Shown here: one piece after another, positions 51,287-63,300 of the stretch
Layout of the letters: each line of letters opens with the position of its first letter
How positions within the stretch are numbered: the first letter of the stretch is position 1
From: Otis tarda
Lineage: Eukaryota; Chordata; Aves; Otidiformes; Otididae
Direction of reading: 5' to 3'
Length of the DNA stretch: 64,000 nt
NCBI GenBank assembly: GCA_026413225.1
Contig: CM048554.1
Span: 70,052,463-70,116,462 of the forward strand
Made by a program: the position numbers and the translations under genes
Notes under the pieces: generated by a model
Told to the model about the DNA's origin: nothing
What the model saw: the letters and a program-made list of their open reading frames with translations, nothing else
Databases searched by the model: none

Positions 51287-54200
51287 TTTCAAACTCAAAA
51301 TCTCTTCTAAATATTCAGGAATGAGCACCCCAAAGAAGCTTATTTTCAGCAACAGAAAAACATTTTTTTCAAAACCAAGTTAGTCTACATTAATGAGGCC
51401 TAATTAAGCATTTTTCTCTTAACAATCCTGGCTGTAACTACCTACTGAATTACTCACTGGTTTGCAGAACTTCTGAATATCTGTACTTCTTATGTGGGGG
51501 CTCTAAGAACTTAGATTGGATGACACAGTGTAAAAATAATCTACTGTAATTAGGCTTTAGTTTTAATTACACAAATTCACATGTTTTTGTTGACATATAT
51601 TTTCTTCGTGTCTTCAAATACAACATTAAAGAGCTCTGCATTCCTCAATGAGATCTTAGAAATCACCAGGACTGTTTCAGTTTCTTCCAGAGCTGTGACT
51701 AGTTCCTGTTTCATTCTCTTCTTCTGAGGCATCTCAATGTATACCTTCTGAAAGCAAAAGAGTAAGCAGATGATGTGAAAGGTGTTCGCTGCACATAACA
51801 CCCTTTCTCACCTCAGTACTTCTCTCTGTGCTGAGAGGCACGTGAGCAACGCTTCTGCCCTCGAAACTGCTTACCCTGCAAAGCACTGGCAACATCCCTA
51901 TATACCTGAAGTGGACAAGAAAGCAATGGCTGCAGCTGACAGCCAAAAGAAAGATGAGGCTTGGCTTTGAGAAGACTGTAGCTATCATTCTGGATATCCT
52001 GTCCCTTGGCTAAGATCTCTGTCAGAAGACAACACTTTGCAAATTTCCACACCTCCACAGATTTATGGTTTGCTTTCCACTACACATGATCTTAGCATTT
52101 CAAATGTCCACAGAATCAATAGGCCACAAATCTCAATTGTTTCCACAACAGAATTTCCTTGATGTCATGTAGGTAGCTTCAGGGAGCAATTTCTGGATGT
52201 CTGCACGAACTGTATCCTGGACCTGAAAACTGAGTTCAATCTAAAGAGATGATTGAGAGGTCCAGGAGTTAATAAATAATGTTGAGAAGGTCATTAAAAA
52301 AATGGATGGAAGTAAAATCTGTCTACAGCTATTAAACACAAAGATACTGCATCTGGCTCAAGTAACCTGTGAGCTGCTAAGCACTGGGTTATACAGGACA
52401 TGTGCTAAGCACATGGAGAATATACAGGGGGAAGTACTTTTCATGTCTTCGTAGTGTTTTTCCTAGGCACTTATTTTTGGCCTCTCTCAGCAGCAAGACA
52501 CTATGTAGTAGATACCCATTTGATCTGAACCAGATCAACTGCTCTGGTGGAAAATATAAAAACAAAAATAAACTCCCCACAAATGAAATCCCCATGATGT
52601 CAGTTCAAAGCAAATGGAAAACTCCCTTCCCGTTCCATACTAAAGAGCAGTCCAAGTCATTTAGTCAATATTGATTTAAGAAAATCCATGCCTTTCTAGA
52701 CACCCAAGCAGCGGAACTGCACAGCACACCAAGGTTTCCAGTCTGGTGTTTGCTGCCCAGTGCTGTGGCAAGGCAGAACACCAAGTTTCTAATGAAGAGA
52801 AGACCACAAAAAACATTTTAAGTTTTGATTTCCACTCCCAGAAGCTGGTGTGTGAGACCACCTGGAACTAGCCCCACAGCAATCCCCTGCAGAGGGGAAG
52901 GACTGGTCCCTCCTATGGCAAGGAGAAGTCAAATATGTCTGCTGATTTTGGAGAGGCAGAAACCACAACCTGAAAGCAAAAAAAAATTACAAAGGTATTT
53001 TAGGCTAATAAGACATTACAGGGTTCCAGTGAAAATGGGAAAGGATCCTATTAGCTGTTCATTCAGTTTAGGTTTTTTATTTCAAAGAAGCATTAGAGAA
53101 TGAAAAAGCACTCTAAAGATTGAAAGAGCTCAATCAGAAAAGAACATAAGATTATCAATTTTGTCTTCCTATTGAATCTGAGTGACCCCTCCACTTGTGC
53201 TGAACTCTGCTGGAATGGTGTAATGGGAAGTTTCACAGTGCACAAAGAGAGGAACACAGAGGTTTTTCCATACTGTGACCATCCCTGAAGCCCAGCAACT
53301 CTCCGCTAGTGGCTGCAGAGGCAGCCAGGCAGTGCTGCAGGTTGCCCTTCTGAAAGGGCAGCAACAGGAGCAATCAATTCTTAAAGCAGTGCTCTTGAAA
53401 GCAAGGTGATGCTGAGGAAATTTAAAAGTCAAATGCCCCAAAGAAACCTGCTCTCCTGCCTACAGAGACATCCCTGACATCAGGCCGTGACAATTTACAT
53501 GCTGCATCTGCCATAAATAAAGCTATCAGCATAGATGTGAGAGCTGAAGTCAGCAGTTCCAAAACTAAATCCCTCTTTAAAAACCTATGATTAGAAGGAA
53601 AAGGATGTCAGAAGTCCAGACCCACCCTAGCAGCAGCTTGTGGTCACTTGCCAGTGTTCAGCTGAAGCAATCTGCTGGCACACCAGGGCTTGCCAAAGCT
53701 TGAATGGCATTTGGAGGTGAGGGGAAAGTGGTCCCCTGGAAGACAATAAACCATATCTGATACCTAAAGACATAGAGAGGGACAGCAGAGGAGGAAAAAG
53801 GTTTTCTTCAGTCTTTGTTCTTGTACTGTGCAGGCCAGACACAGCAGTAGTCTAAGGTGTTCCCTGAGGGTTAGGACTGCACCTCTTAGCTCTTCCTTGA
53901 ACAAGAGCATCTCTGCAAAGAGCAGGAGAGGTAAAACAGGAATCGTTAGAGCCCAGCCCTAACTCCTGCATCCTCCATTATAGCTTCATCCATCAAACGG
54001 GGTTTTTACAAGTGTTTCGCAATCCCTTCTGCAAGACTTCTTGGTGTTATCAGTAGGGGAATGCAATTTCACACATCAAAGAAACACAGTAGTATTTGCA
54101 TGTAGCAAAGAACAACAAAAAATGATGCATAACTGATGCAAATGGCAGATGGACTATAAGCCTGAAGACTTGATGATAAGCCTGAAGAGAAGCAAGTGTG

Positions 54201-56863
54201 TTTGAAAACTACTGTCCTATGTCCAGAGTCAGTACTGAATCATTTATTTTCCCCTCCCTAATTTCATGTCACTTCATCATCACACTTTCTCCTCCCTCTC
54301 CTCCACCCAAACTGTTGGTTAGAACAAGGGTCTCCACCATGCAGCCTCTATAATCCCATTTGCTAACATTTCTTTCAGCCTAACAGGCTGCGACTGACCA
54401 TGTGTTATTCCACATTTGGTATCACTGAGATCAAACCTGAAACAAAAGAATGTGAGGAAACTCTGGCACACTGCGTATCCAAGGTTGTCACATTGATTTG
54501 ATGATAACTGACAGTCACCTCTGGATTCAGCGTGCTGTGAAACCAAACCTCAGGCAATCTGGTGGTGTTCTTGCTCTTCTCTCTGCTATGTACACCAATT
54601 AAATGATGGGAGACTACTTATGCAGCTTTTAGCAGCCTGTAAGTGAACAAAATTCTGATGTTAATTCACCAGGTATGAATTACCTGGTCCATCTCTCCCT
54701 CTCAGGTATGCACAGTAACAGCATTCCCTGTGCTCATTCCAGGAATTAAATCTTCCCTTTACCCATAGTCAAGAAAAGGACGAATGCATGGGTTTATTCT
54801 GAGCACAGTTCACATGTCAATGCTCTACACAAGGATATGTTCGGGCCACACATCAATCAACCATACAGCTTTACAGCGACAGGCAGGCAGACCTACAGAT
54901 TTTTTTATTTGCCCTTGGTATGGAGGACAACAGGAAAGAAAAAGCAGAGCCAGGGTACCACTGCACTGCAGAAATCCATCAGAGAAGCTAATGTAGCTGG
55001 GCACAATTTGCAACAGATTTTCTGAATTATGTCAGAAGCCAAATTCACCCTCACGTACCCTCAAGCTCAACAGGGCAGACAGGCACTCTACCATTCAAGT
55101 CCTGGGTGGTCCATTCCTCAGGCCTTGATGAGCTGTGGATCCAAGCTGCCTAAAAGTATCTCTTGAGGCAAGAGATACTATCTCTTCCTGATGGAGCTGC
55201 TACAAAGTTCTTCTAAAGATGCTCTGCTTCCAAAGAAATGCATAAAACCCCAACAGAAATAGTGCTGCACAGGGTAGGATCCATCTCACAGAAATGAAGG
55301 AGCACATTGCATAGTCCTCGGGATTTCATGTACTCAGCCAAGTTTCTTTCAGGATTTTATTCAACGTGAGAAAAATATTCATGCATAGCAATTCAAGTAT
55401 GCTCATTCCCACTAAAGAATGTTCAAGCTCTACAGACACCGTCTTGTACAATGCATTGAGTTTTCTCTTACTATTTGTCTTTAGTGATTTCTTTGCTTCT
55501 CTGAAGAATTCAGAAGGCAGCACACAGGAGAAGAGACAGCAGGTATTCAGCAGTAGTACCAGTCTGTTAAAAGCACAAAAGCTACCCTGCCACAAATACC
55601 ACTGGTCAGGGGCTTGTGCCCAATGCTCAGGCTCTTCCTACCACGCGTTCTTCTTAGGATGCATCCGTCAGCCAGTCCTACACTGTCCTCTCAGTTTTCA
55701 CACTCACTGAATTTAATGAGTTAATATTTGATTCTTCAGAGATGTATGTTTCAAACACGTCGGGGAGTTGACCGTCAAAACACTCAACATATATATGAAA
55801 ATCACATCTGGATGAAGAAAAAGAGAGAAACATCTACAAATAAACTACTCTCCTGGAACTGTGGTCTTTCAACTACAGATTTGGAGGCTGAAAAATGGGT
55901 ACCAGGTATCAAAAACGGACATAGACAATATAACTTAGTAAAAGGAGAATGAGCTGCAAGTTCACACTAAGTCTTTTCCCAGTGCAAGTGGAAATTTTCT
56001 TTGAAACTGTACATGACTATAAAAAGAAAAATCAAAGTCAGGATATATCAATAGGCTTTCTAAGCTTTCATGCAGCAAGGAAATATGCCGAACATACATA
56101 CCCAGGAAAGCTGCATTAGGTAGAGTGTGGTTTCAGGTTGCTTAGTAAGTGATCCGAAATAGTTCAATGGAACTGGAGTAGCTCAGTAGCTGCAGAGAAA
56201 AATACATCAAGTGGAACAACGGTGCTCAGTCGGTGTGATGGCAGAACACTTGCATTGTGCAGCATGTTTTACATACGTGCCAATAAATGTTTCTGGCATC
56301 ATAAGCTTTTTCACAAAAAATTAATTTCCATCATCACCCTCTTGGCACAACTGAATCCAGAATACATCACTCATTTGCCTCATTAGAAGAACGTAAACTC
56401 CGCAGTCTTTCAAGAAACTTCTCTGGGGACATGTTTGTTTGTTATGCATTTTGAAGGCTTCATCTCACAACTCAGAAGGTAACATTTTCCCATTTTAGCA
56501 AGGACGAGCTGGAGAACCATAAGAAAACCCATCGCTACCTCACAGATCCCACAGTTGAACGATGGCCTCCAGCCACAGGGGAACACTTCCAATGCAGGAT
56601 GCCCCATAACCAACTAGAAGGAGTCTCACCACCAGATCACAGAGTAGAGGGATCTGTGAGGTGCCACAACATAGACCCCAGCATGGATCAGCCCCAACTG
56701 CCAGATGTGGCTCATCAGCAGGCTGGCCAAAAGGCTGAAGAACAGTGCAGCCATAGGGGCCTCAAATGGCCACAAAACCATGAAACTGAGGAGGGGGTGT
56801 GAAGCTGAAGCCAACGGTGTGAAAGCTCAACAAATGTGATACAACAAACAGTAGACAAATAGA
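51287..56863. other. Non-coding, nothing beyond a short inverted repeat
   Basis: Unique sequence between two large CR1 copies. It contains the 11-bp inverted repeat at 55155 and a short direct repeat (ATAAGCCTGAAGA, twice, near 54160). Confidence 0.55.
55155..55179. repeat. Perfect short inverted repeat (11-bp arms, 3-base loop)
   Basis: AGTATCTCTTG and CAAGAGATACT flank AGG. A further ATCTCTT follows immediately, giving a third half-arm. Nothing nearby suggests a terminator or RNA gene. Confidence 0.8.
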
Positions 56864-58021
56864 ATCATAGAATCATAGAATGCTTAGAGTTGGAAGGGAC
56901 CTTCAAAGGCCATCTAGTCCAACCCCCCTGCAAGAAGCAGGGACATCTCCAACCAGATCAGGTTGCTCAGAGCCTCATCCACCCTGGCCTTGAACATTTC
57001 CAGGGATGGGGCATCCACCACCTCTCTGGGCAACCTGTTCCAGTGTTCTACAACCCTCATTGTAAAAAAATTTTTTCCTAATATCTAATCTAAATCTACC
57101 TCCCTTTATTTTAAAACCGTTACCCCTCGTCCTATCACAACAGACCCTACTGAACAGCCTCTCCCCATCTTTCTTGTAGGCCCCCTTGAGGTACTGGAAG
57201 ACCACTATAAGGTCTCCCTGGAGCCTCCTCTTCTCCAGGCTGAACAGCCCTAACTCTCTCAGCCTGTCCTCATAGGAAAGGTGCTCTAGCCCTCTGATCA
57301 TCTTTGTAGCCCTCCTCTGGACCTTCTTCAACTGGTCCATGTCCTTCTTATGTTGGGGACTCCAGAACTGGACACAGTACTCCAGGTGGGGACTCACCAG
57401 GGCAGAGTAGAGGGGCAGAATCACCTCCCTCCACCTGCTGGCCACGCTCCTCTTGATGCAGCCCAGGATGCGGTTCGCCTTCTGGGCTGCAAGGGCGCAT
57501 TGCTGGCTCATGTTGAGCTTTTCATCCACCATCACTCTCAAGTCCTTCTCCTCAGGGCTGCTCTCGATCCATTCTCCACCCAGCCTGTATTTGTGCCTGG
57601 GATTGCCATGACCCACATGCAGGACCTTGCACTTGGCCTGGTTGAACTTCATGAGGTTGGCACAGGCCCACCTCTCCAGCCTGTCAAGGTCCCTCTGGAT
57701 GGCATCCCTCCCTTCCAGCGTGTCGATGGCACCACACAACTTGGTGTCATCGGCGAACTTGCTGAGGGCACACTCTACCCCACTGTCCATGTCACCGACA
57801 AAGATGTTGAATAGGGCCGGGCCCAACACGGACCCCTGAGGGACGCCACTCGTGACTGATCTCCACTTGGACATCAAGCCGTTGACCACCACTCTCTGAG
57901 TGCGACCATCCAGCCAACTCCTTATCCACTGAGTGGTCCGTCCATCAAACCCATGCCTCTCTAGTTTAGAGAGAAGGATGTTGTGCGGGACAGTGTCAAA
58001 AGCTTTGCACAAGTCCAGGTG
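56864..58021 (-). mobile_element. CR1 LINE, best-preserved copy in the window, 5'-truncated
   Basis: The plus strand opens with the inverted tail AATCATAGAATCATAGAATG and ends at CAAGTCCAGGTGCAGATC, where CR1 similarity stops. The minus-strand frame keeps [26 protein letters not shown] and KFADDTKL (catalytic FADD), and [19 protein letters not shown]. One extra base in a homopolymer at 57064-57070 shifts the final roughly 50 codons, after the DIRKKFF motif. It lacks the CR1 5' UTR, ORF1 and the endonuclease domain, so it is not autonomous. Confidence 0.94.
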
Positions 58022-58141
58022 CAGATCTTTCTTCCCTTCCCCAAGTCCCATGCTCTTGGATGTGGAGAAGGAGGTACTTGCTATGCCGGTGGGAGGTACT
58101 GCTACGCCGCACATCAACATCTGGGATTTGTTGAAGCCCAT
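56975..58141 (-). pseudogene. 388-codon open frame: flanking DNA fused to CR1 reverse transcriptase
   Basis: The longest open frame in the window begins with an ATG in unique flanking sequence (about 40 codons, [17 protein letters not shown] onward). It enters CR1 ORF2 at LDLCKAFDT and continues to the homopolymer frameshift, ending in about 27 off-frame residues. It includes the middle and C-terminal parts of the RT domain with an intact FADD, but lacks the N-terminal RT fingers and the endonuclease. It is most simply a recent, little-decayed LINE fragment rather than a host gene. Confidence 0.6.
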
Positions 58142-59187
58142 TCTGGATTAGTTGGATAGCTGTCCTCATTACTTAATCCCAGAGAAACAAACACAGAAAA
58201 GAAATCAGGGTTACATAGTAAAAATGCCTTTCCAAAATCAAGTAATGAAAGATAAAAAGAAAGTTTTAAATGAATTTCTGAATTAGAAGTAATCAATTCG
58301 GTAGTGTAGTAGAAAAGCTCTTTTGATCTGTTTGGTTTTCTCTTTGGTTGGTTGGTTGGTTTAATCTGAACCATCCATCAGTCTAAAGCTCTGCATGACT
58401 CCTACAATGCTGATTTAAAGCAAGGATTAGTGACAAATCTGTGCCACCTCAGATCCATTAAGACTGCAAGTTAGTGGATGGGAAAACAGCAGATGCATCT
58501 GGTAACTAAAATGACCTTTCCTACAGATCTCCATGTTTGATTACCAGTATATTTTCTGGTGATACAGATCCACTGGTACACTGTAACACCAGAGCTCTTC
58601 CTGAATTGTGGAGATGAGAACAAGATCGTTAGTGGTAAGTCTTTACCACCAAAACAGAAGCCTCACACAGTGTGATTCAGTACTGCATATACAGTGCAAA
58701 ATAGTGCAAAACCACTGGTACAATTTTATTCTTCTGAATAGTGAAGATACTTTAATAAACCCTTATTAAACCCAAATATCAGTACCAGCCCCAGCATTAA
58801 ATTGTTTAATACAGAGCAGTCTTTCTGTGGGAAATTTATGACCAGAGGGAATGTTCTGGCCTTGGTATTTTTATAGCATCTAGTCATTTTTTCGATGGAG
58901 GAGGGGGAGATCCGAGATCTCAAAGGCTATTAGAAGTGTCCTCTACCTTGAAGAAGGAAAGTAACCTGTGTCAGGACACCTGACGCAGCTCCCGAAACAT
59001 GAGATGACAACTGGGAAAAACTGCTGTCGCCAAGGCACATTCATTTAGTCAGCCACCGCTCTCCTCAATGGACGAGGAAAGTATTCACAAGGTCTCGTTA
59101 GATTCATCCTACCCATTTTAGTTATAAATCCAAACCATCCTGACCTTTTATCTCGCTCCTCTGCCTGGTATCATCGATAACCATTGT
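58022..59187. other. Non-coding between CR1 and LTR copy C
   Basis: Apart from the 5' portion of the fused open frame, the sequence is unique. A complex GC-moderate block at about 58940-59110 has no recognisable repeat or exon. Confidence 0.5.
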
Positions 59188-59192
59188 CAAAG
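59188..59192. repeat. Target-site duplication CAAAG, left of LTR copy C
   Basis: Identical to 60324-60328 on the other side of the LTR. The exact match, placed precisely outside the TG...CA ends, fixes the LTR boundaries. Confidence 0.85.
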
Positions 59193-59375
59193 TGTCGTAG
59201 TTCAGCCCCGACTGGGACCAGACTACGCAGTCTCTCTCTCGCTCCCCCCACCCTCCGAGAGGATAGGAGGAGATGATATAAGGAAAAACAGCTCAAGGTT
59301 TGAGATAAGGACGGGGAGAAATCCTTAAAGTTACCGTTATGGGCAAAACAGACTCGACTTGGGGAAAACTATTCA

Positions 59376-59381
59376 TTTATT
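59376..59381 (-). terminator. LTR copy C poly(A) signal (AATAAA)
   Basis: TTTATT on the plus strand. Copy A has the equivalent at 13828-13833; copy B has lost the region. Confidence 0.5.
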
Positions 59382-60142
59382 TCTAAAATTAGCAGGAGAA
59401 TGAGACAGGGAACAAGATAACCTCCCCCCACCCCTCCCTCTTCCCGGGCTTAACATTATCTATACTACCTCCCCTCCCGAGCGGCACGGGGGGGGAAGGG
59501 AATGGGGGTCGCGGTCAGTTCATCACGCGTTGTTTTATGCCGCAGTGTCATCGTCGGGGGAAGAACTCCTTGCATTCTTCCTCTGCTCCATCGTGGGGTC
59601 CCTTCCACGGGCCACAGTCCTTCGTGAAACTGCTCCCACGTGGGTCATCTCTTCCAGGGGGTGCAGTCCCTCTAGAACAGCTGTCCCAGCGGGCCCTCCA
59701 CGGGCCACAGCCTCCTTCAGGCCTCCACCTGCTCCGGCGTGGGGTCCTCCACGGGCTGCAGGTGGATCTCTGCCCCTCTGTGGACCTCCATGGGCTGCAG
59801 GGGGACAACCCGCTCCACCATGGTCTTCACCACGAGTTGCAGAGGAATCTTGGCCAAGAGCCGCATTACTCCTCCCCCTCCTTCTTCACTGACCTTGGCG
59901 TCTGCAGCCGTTCCTTACAACAGGCTGGCAGACGCCTCTCAGGATCCTTTTTACATCTTATTCACTTCTCATCTCCTCTCCATTTCTTGCAGCCAGGCTG
60001 GGCTGAGTTGGGCCCAGTCGGCTGCCCGGCAGGAGGCCAGAGGGCTGAGGCCTGCAAGGCCCACAAGGCTCGCGCCTCCCCCTCTCTGCCCCCCGCTCAG
60101 CTGCTTCACATCTTCTCCCCTTTTTTTTTCTGTTTTCCCCTT

Positions 60143-60150
60143 CTTAAATA
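60143..60150 (-). promoter_or_regulatory. LTR copy C TATA-like box (TATTTAAG) and CCAAT region
   Basis: TATTTAAG on the minus strand lies about 170 bases inside the LTR. A CCAATTGG lies 38 bases further upstream at 60195-60188. The same pair is kept in copy B; copy A keeps the TATA-like box. Function here is inferred from position only. Confidence 0.55.
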
Positions 60151-60323
60151 CGTTATCGCAGAGGCGTTATCACGGGACATTCTGCTACCAATTGGCTCGG
60201 CCTTGGCCAGCAGTGGGTCCGCCCTAGGCCCGGCCGAGTCCACTAAACAAAGGGGAGCAACTTCTAGCAGTTTCCTACAGAAGCTACCACCTTAGGCCCC
60301 CCCTCACTAACAAAACCAGAACA

Positions 60324-60328
60324 CAAAG
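60324..60328. repeat. Target-site duplication CAAAG, right of LTR copy C
   Basis: Partner of 59188-59192. Confidence 0.85.
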
Positions 60329-63300
60329 CTATCACAAACAGCCCCAAGGCCAAATAGTATGCACCAAGGGGGTCCTCAAGCCCCTTCCACGCGCCGCAGA
60401 CCTTGGTCCCTGAGCTGCCCACTGGCCTGTCACCCCAGCGCTGCCCCCTCCCACGGGCAGCTGCCTTCCCCAAGGCCTTCAAGTGAACATCCCGCAAACT
60501 CAGAACAGATGAGAAATACAGACCATCCATGAGCTATTTTCTGGCAATTTATTACCAAAAGCAGCTTGAGCCGAAGGGAAAAAAAAAATAATAACTGTTA
60601 TTTTTGTTCCTCTAATTTGGAAACTGAGGGTGCAATTTCCTCCAGAAAGCAGATGCCACAAAATTAGTGGTGGGTTTTTCCTGGTATTTTGTTCCCAGTT
60701 TAAACATTCAAATTGAAGTCTCAATAAGTGTTTGTTGAATGTTTAGCACAGTTTAGCTCTATTTTTATGTATCATTTCAGATGTCACAGTTCACCAACAA
60801 ATGCTGAGCACCACGGTTGTGCAGGGTGGCATTTCTCCTAGGAACTACAACTCCAGAGCTGTTACTGGAAATGCTGCCTTCTCCCAAGTGGCAGCTTTTC
60901 CCCTGAAACATAATTAACAGTATAACACATCGCTGCAGCTCCTTCGCAGCTTTCACTTGCAAACAAACTGGTGCTAATCTCAATCAGATCCCAACATCGC
61001 TCTCTCCTCATCTTCCCTTCCTCCTCACCCTCAATTCAGAGACACAAATCTACAGGAAAATTTGTGAAGACACTTTCTAAAGAGATGCAGAATGGAGAAC
61101 AGAGTGTCTGCTATGTTCCTCACTCAAAATAAGCCTATGTGCCTTTTATACAGTCCATATGCTTATTTTCTTAACAATTTTTGAAACTCCCATACTGATA
61201 CCAGACATGACTGTGCTGTAACGTTCCTTCTTCGGCTTCAGGTTTTTTTCCCCCCAAGGATTCACTCCTCTGAACAAACCCAGAACAGCTCCAGCTGCTC
61301 CCAAGATAGGTACTGGCTATGCTGGCGCTGTGCAAGTGCAAGTCCAACACCACTGAGCTGTTTTTAGCTCCCATGCTGCCGGAGGCTGAGCATCTCCCGC
61401 CTCCCACATCACATCCCATTTAGTGAAGAGCAATCTATCCTCATGCTTTTGATCTCTATGCTCTCATTTACGAGATCGAGCCTTAAAAAGGTCTCCATCA
61501 AAAAAGCATGTCTCTATGTGTGCTCTTATCAAGGTCTTTGCCCCAGAAGATAGGAGAGGTCAATGCAGACACTAGAAAATCAGAACTAGGTCATATCCTG
61601 CAGATATTTTGTTCAGCTGTCTAGATTGGCTCGTTGTGTGATGGAGCAGTTCAGACTGGCACGGGAGGAGTGCAGCCAGATCCCCCTGACAGCTCCTGGT
61701 AAGAAATCTGAACAGAAATCCCCATTTTGGGAGAAGTTTAATTTCAAATGGTATTTATGTCCCACTTTCAATGGGCTCCTGCTTTTCTGAGCTTCAACTG
61801 CTGGACCGCCTCACTCGTTACAGACACAACTAACCGATCCACTGCCATTGATACATCAAATGTGACTCCCATCAGATGGAAGCTCGGGCTGTCAGCCCCA
61901 CTTTTCTTCCTCTGTGAAATACCAGTGTTAGAAAGTCTTAACAAGAAAACAGATCACAGGAAATGTCCTTTGCTCCAGAGACGGCAGTGCTGACTGTTAT
62001 CTCTGCTCCCCAATTCTCGATCAGGAATGGTGCAGGAACACATGCATTCATTCCTACCCCAAATGGTAGCTCTACAGAAAGGTCTGGACTGGAAATCCCA
62101 GCTTTTTGATGGCTTTAATCAAGTGGAAACAAGGCACAGAATCGGGATGTGGGCGAGTGGTGGTGGGGAGGGGCTGTCCAAAATTCAAACTGACCTTTTT
62201 AAAATCTGCTTTGATTTACTTCTAATCTTACACACCTTTTCCTACATTCAGAAAAGGTACAGAAATGAGGCCAAGATAGAAATTTAAATAACAAATTACC
62301 ATTTCCTTTCAAAATGTATGCTTACAAAATTTCCATAGTTAAAATATTTATAGTAAAAGCTGATCAAGTGATTAAGTGTACCTAGAAAGTTTCCTTTTTA
62401 AAAAAAATTACATCTCTGAATCTCATTTTTCAGTTCTTCCAGAGTATAAATTTTCATTTAATTTTAAGGAATAGAACTTCAGGTTCTAGGTTAGATAGAA
62501 ATATGAAGAACAAGCAACTTTTAGGATCATTATGGTGTGAAGTTTTAATGGCTATTTTTTGGTATTCAGAATCAAGAGGTAGATGTCACTCCATGTGGGC
62601 TGGCAAAATAGGTCAGCTGGGTAAATTTGTTCAGCTTTCGTCTACACTCTTTAGACGCTTCCCAATTACTACTCCTTTCTAAAGAGGCCGCCAAATTTGT
62701 TTGTTCTCTCTTTATGTGACATAATTTAACTCTTTACAAAGGCTGGCTTGTTAACCAGTCACTTAATTAACACAGTGAATATACACTTGAATGTCTTATT
62801 ATATCCATTCAAGACAGCTAAGTTTGTGTAATGACATTCAATTTCCATGTTAAGATGTATAAATTCTTATAGTTCACTCAAACCAAGAAATTGTCTCTCC
62901 TTAAATGTGATTATAGTAAGTAGGTTTCCATTTGGGATTATTTTAATAATCAGTAAAGGTAAATGAAATCGTATCATTAATTAATATTTATTTATTTTAC
63001 TTTCAAAACTTGCTAGAACAGAAACAATACATTGAGTCTATTGGAAAATCTGTTTGAGAAACACATCGTCCCATTTATTCTGTTTAACTTTGAAGTGCTA
63101 CTTCCAACTACCTGTAAGGAATGAGAATCTGAAAAGACAGAAGGAACATAAAAGTGAGTTAGCCCATTAATAAAAGGAACTGCATGGACAGCAGTTCTTC
63201 ACTCTCTTCAAACTATAAGTAATAAAACTCCAAATGCAAAACAGAAAAAGCTAGCATTGCCTTTTCAGTACATCTTCTTCCTACAAGTTCTGGCTCTGTG

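Larger units (their letters stand above)
59193..60323 (-). mobile_element. Complete ERV-type solo LTR (copy C) with target-site duplication
   Basis: The copy is 1131 bp with TGTCGTAG at one end and CCAGAACA at the other (TG...CA), flanked on both sides by CAAAG (59188-59192 and 60324-60328). The minus strand is the sense direction: CCAATTGG at 60195-60188, TATTTAAG at 60150-60143 and AATAAA at 59381-59376. This implies a long R region of several hundred bases. The middle holds imperfect repeats built on CCATGGGCTGCAGG. The resemblance to abundant bird LTRs is from memory. A 5-bp duplication is typical of ERVL-like elements, so that class is an inference. No gag, pol or env sequence adjoins it, so it is a solo LTR. 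Confidence 0.9.

Noticed and set aside
40972-60323. LTR copies B and C as the two ends of one provirus
   Set aside because: They are in the same orientation, but the 18 kb between them holds unrelated unique DNA and CR1 fragments with no gag, pol or env. Copy C also has its own exact target duplication.
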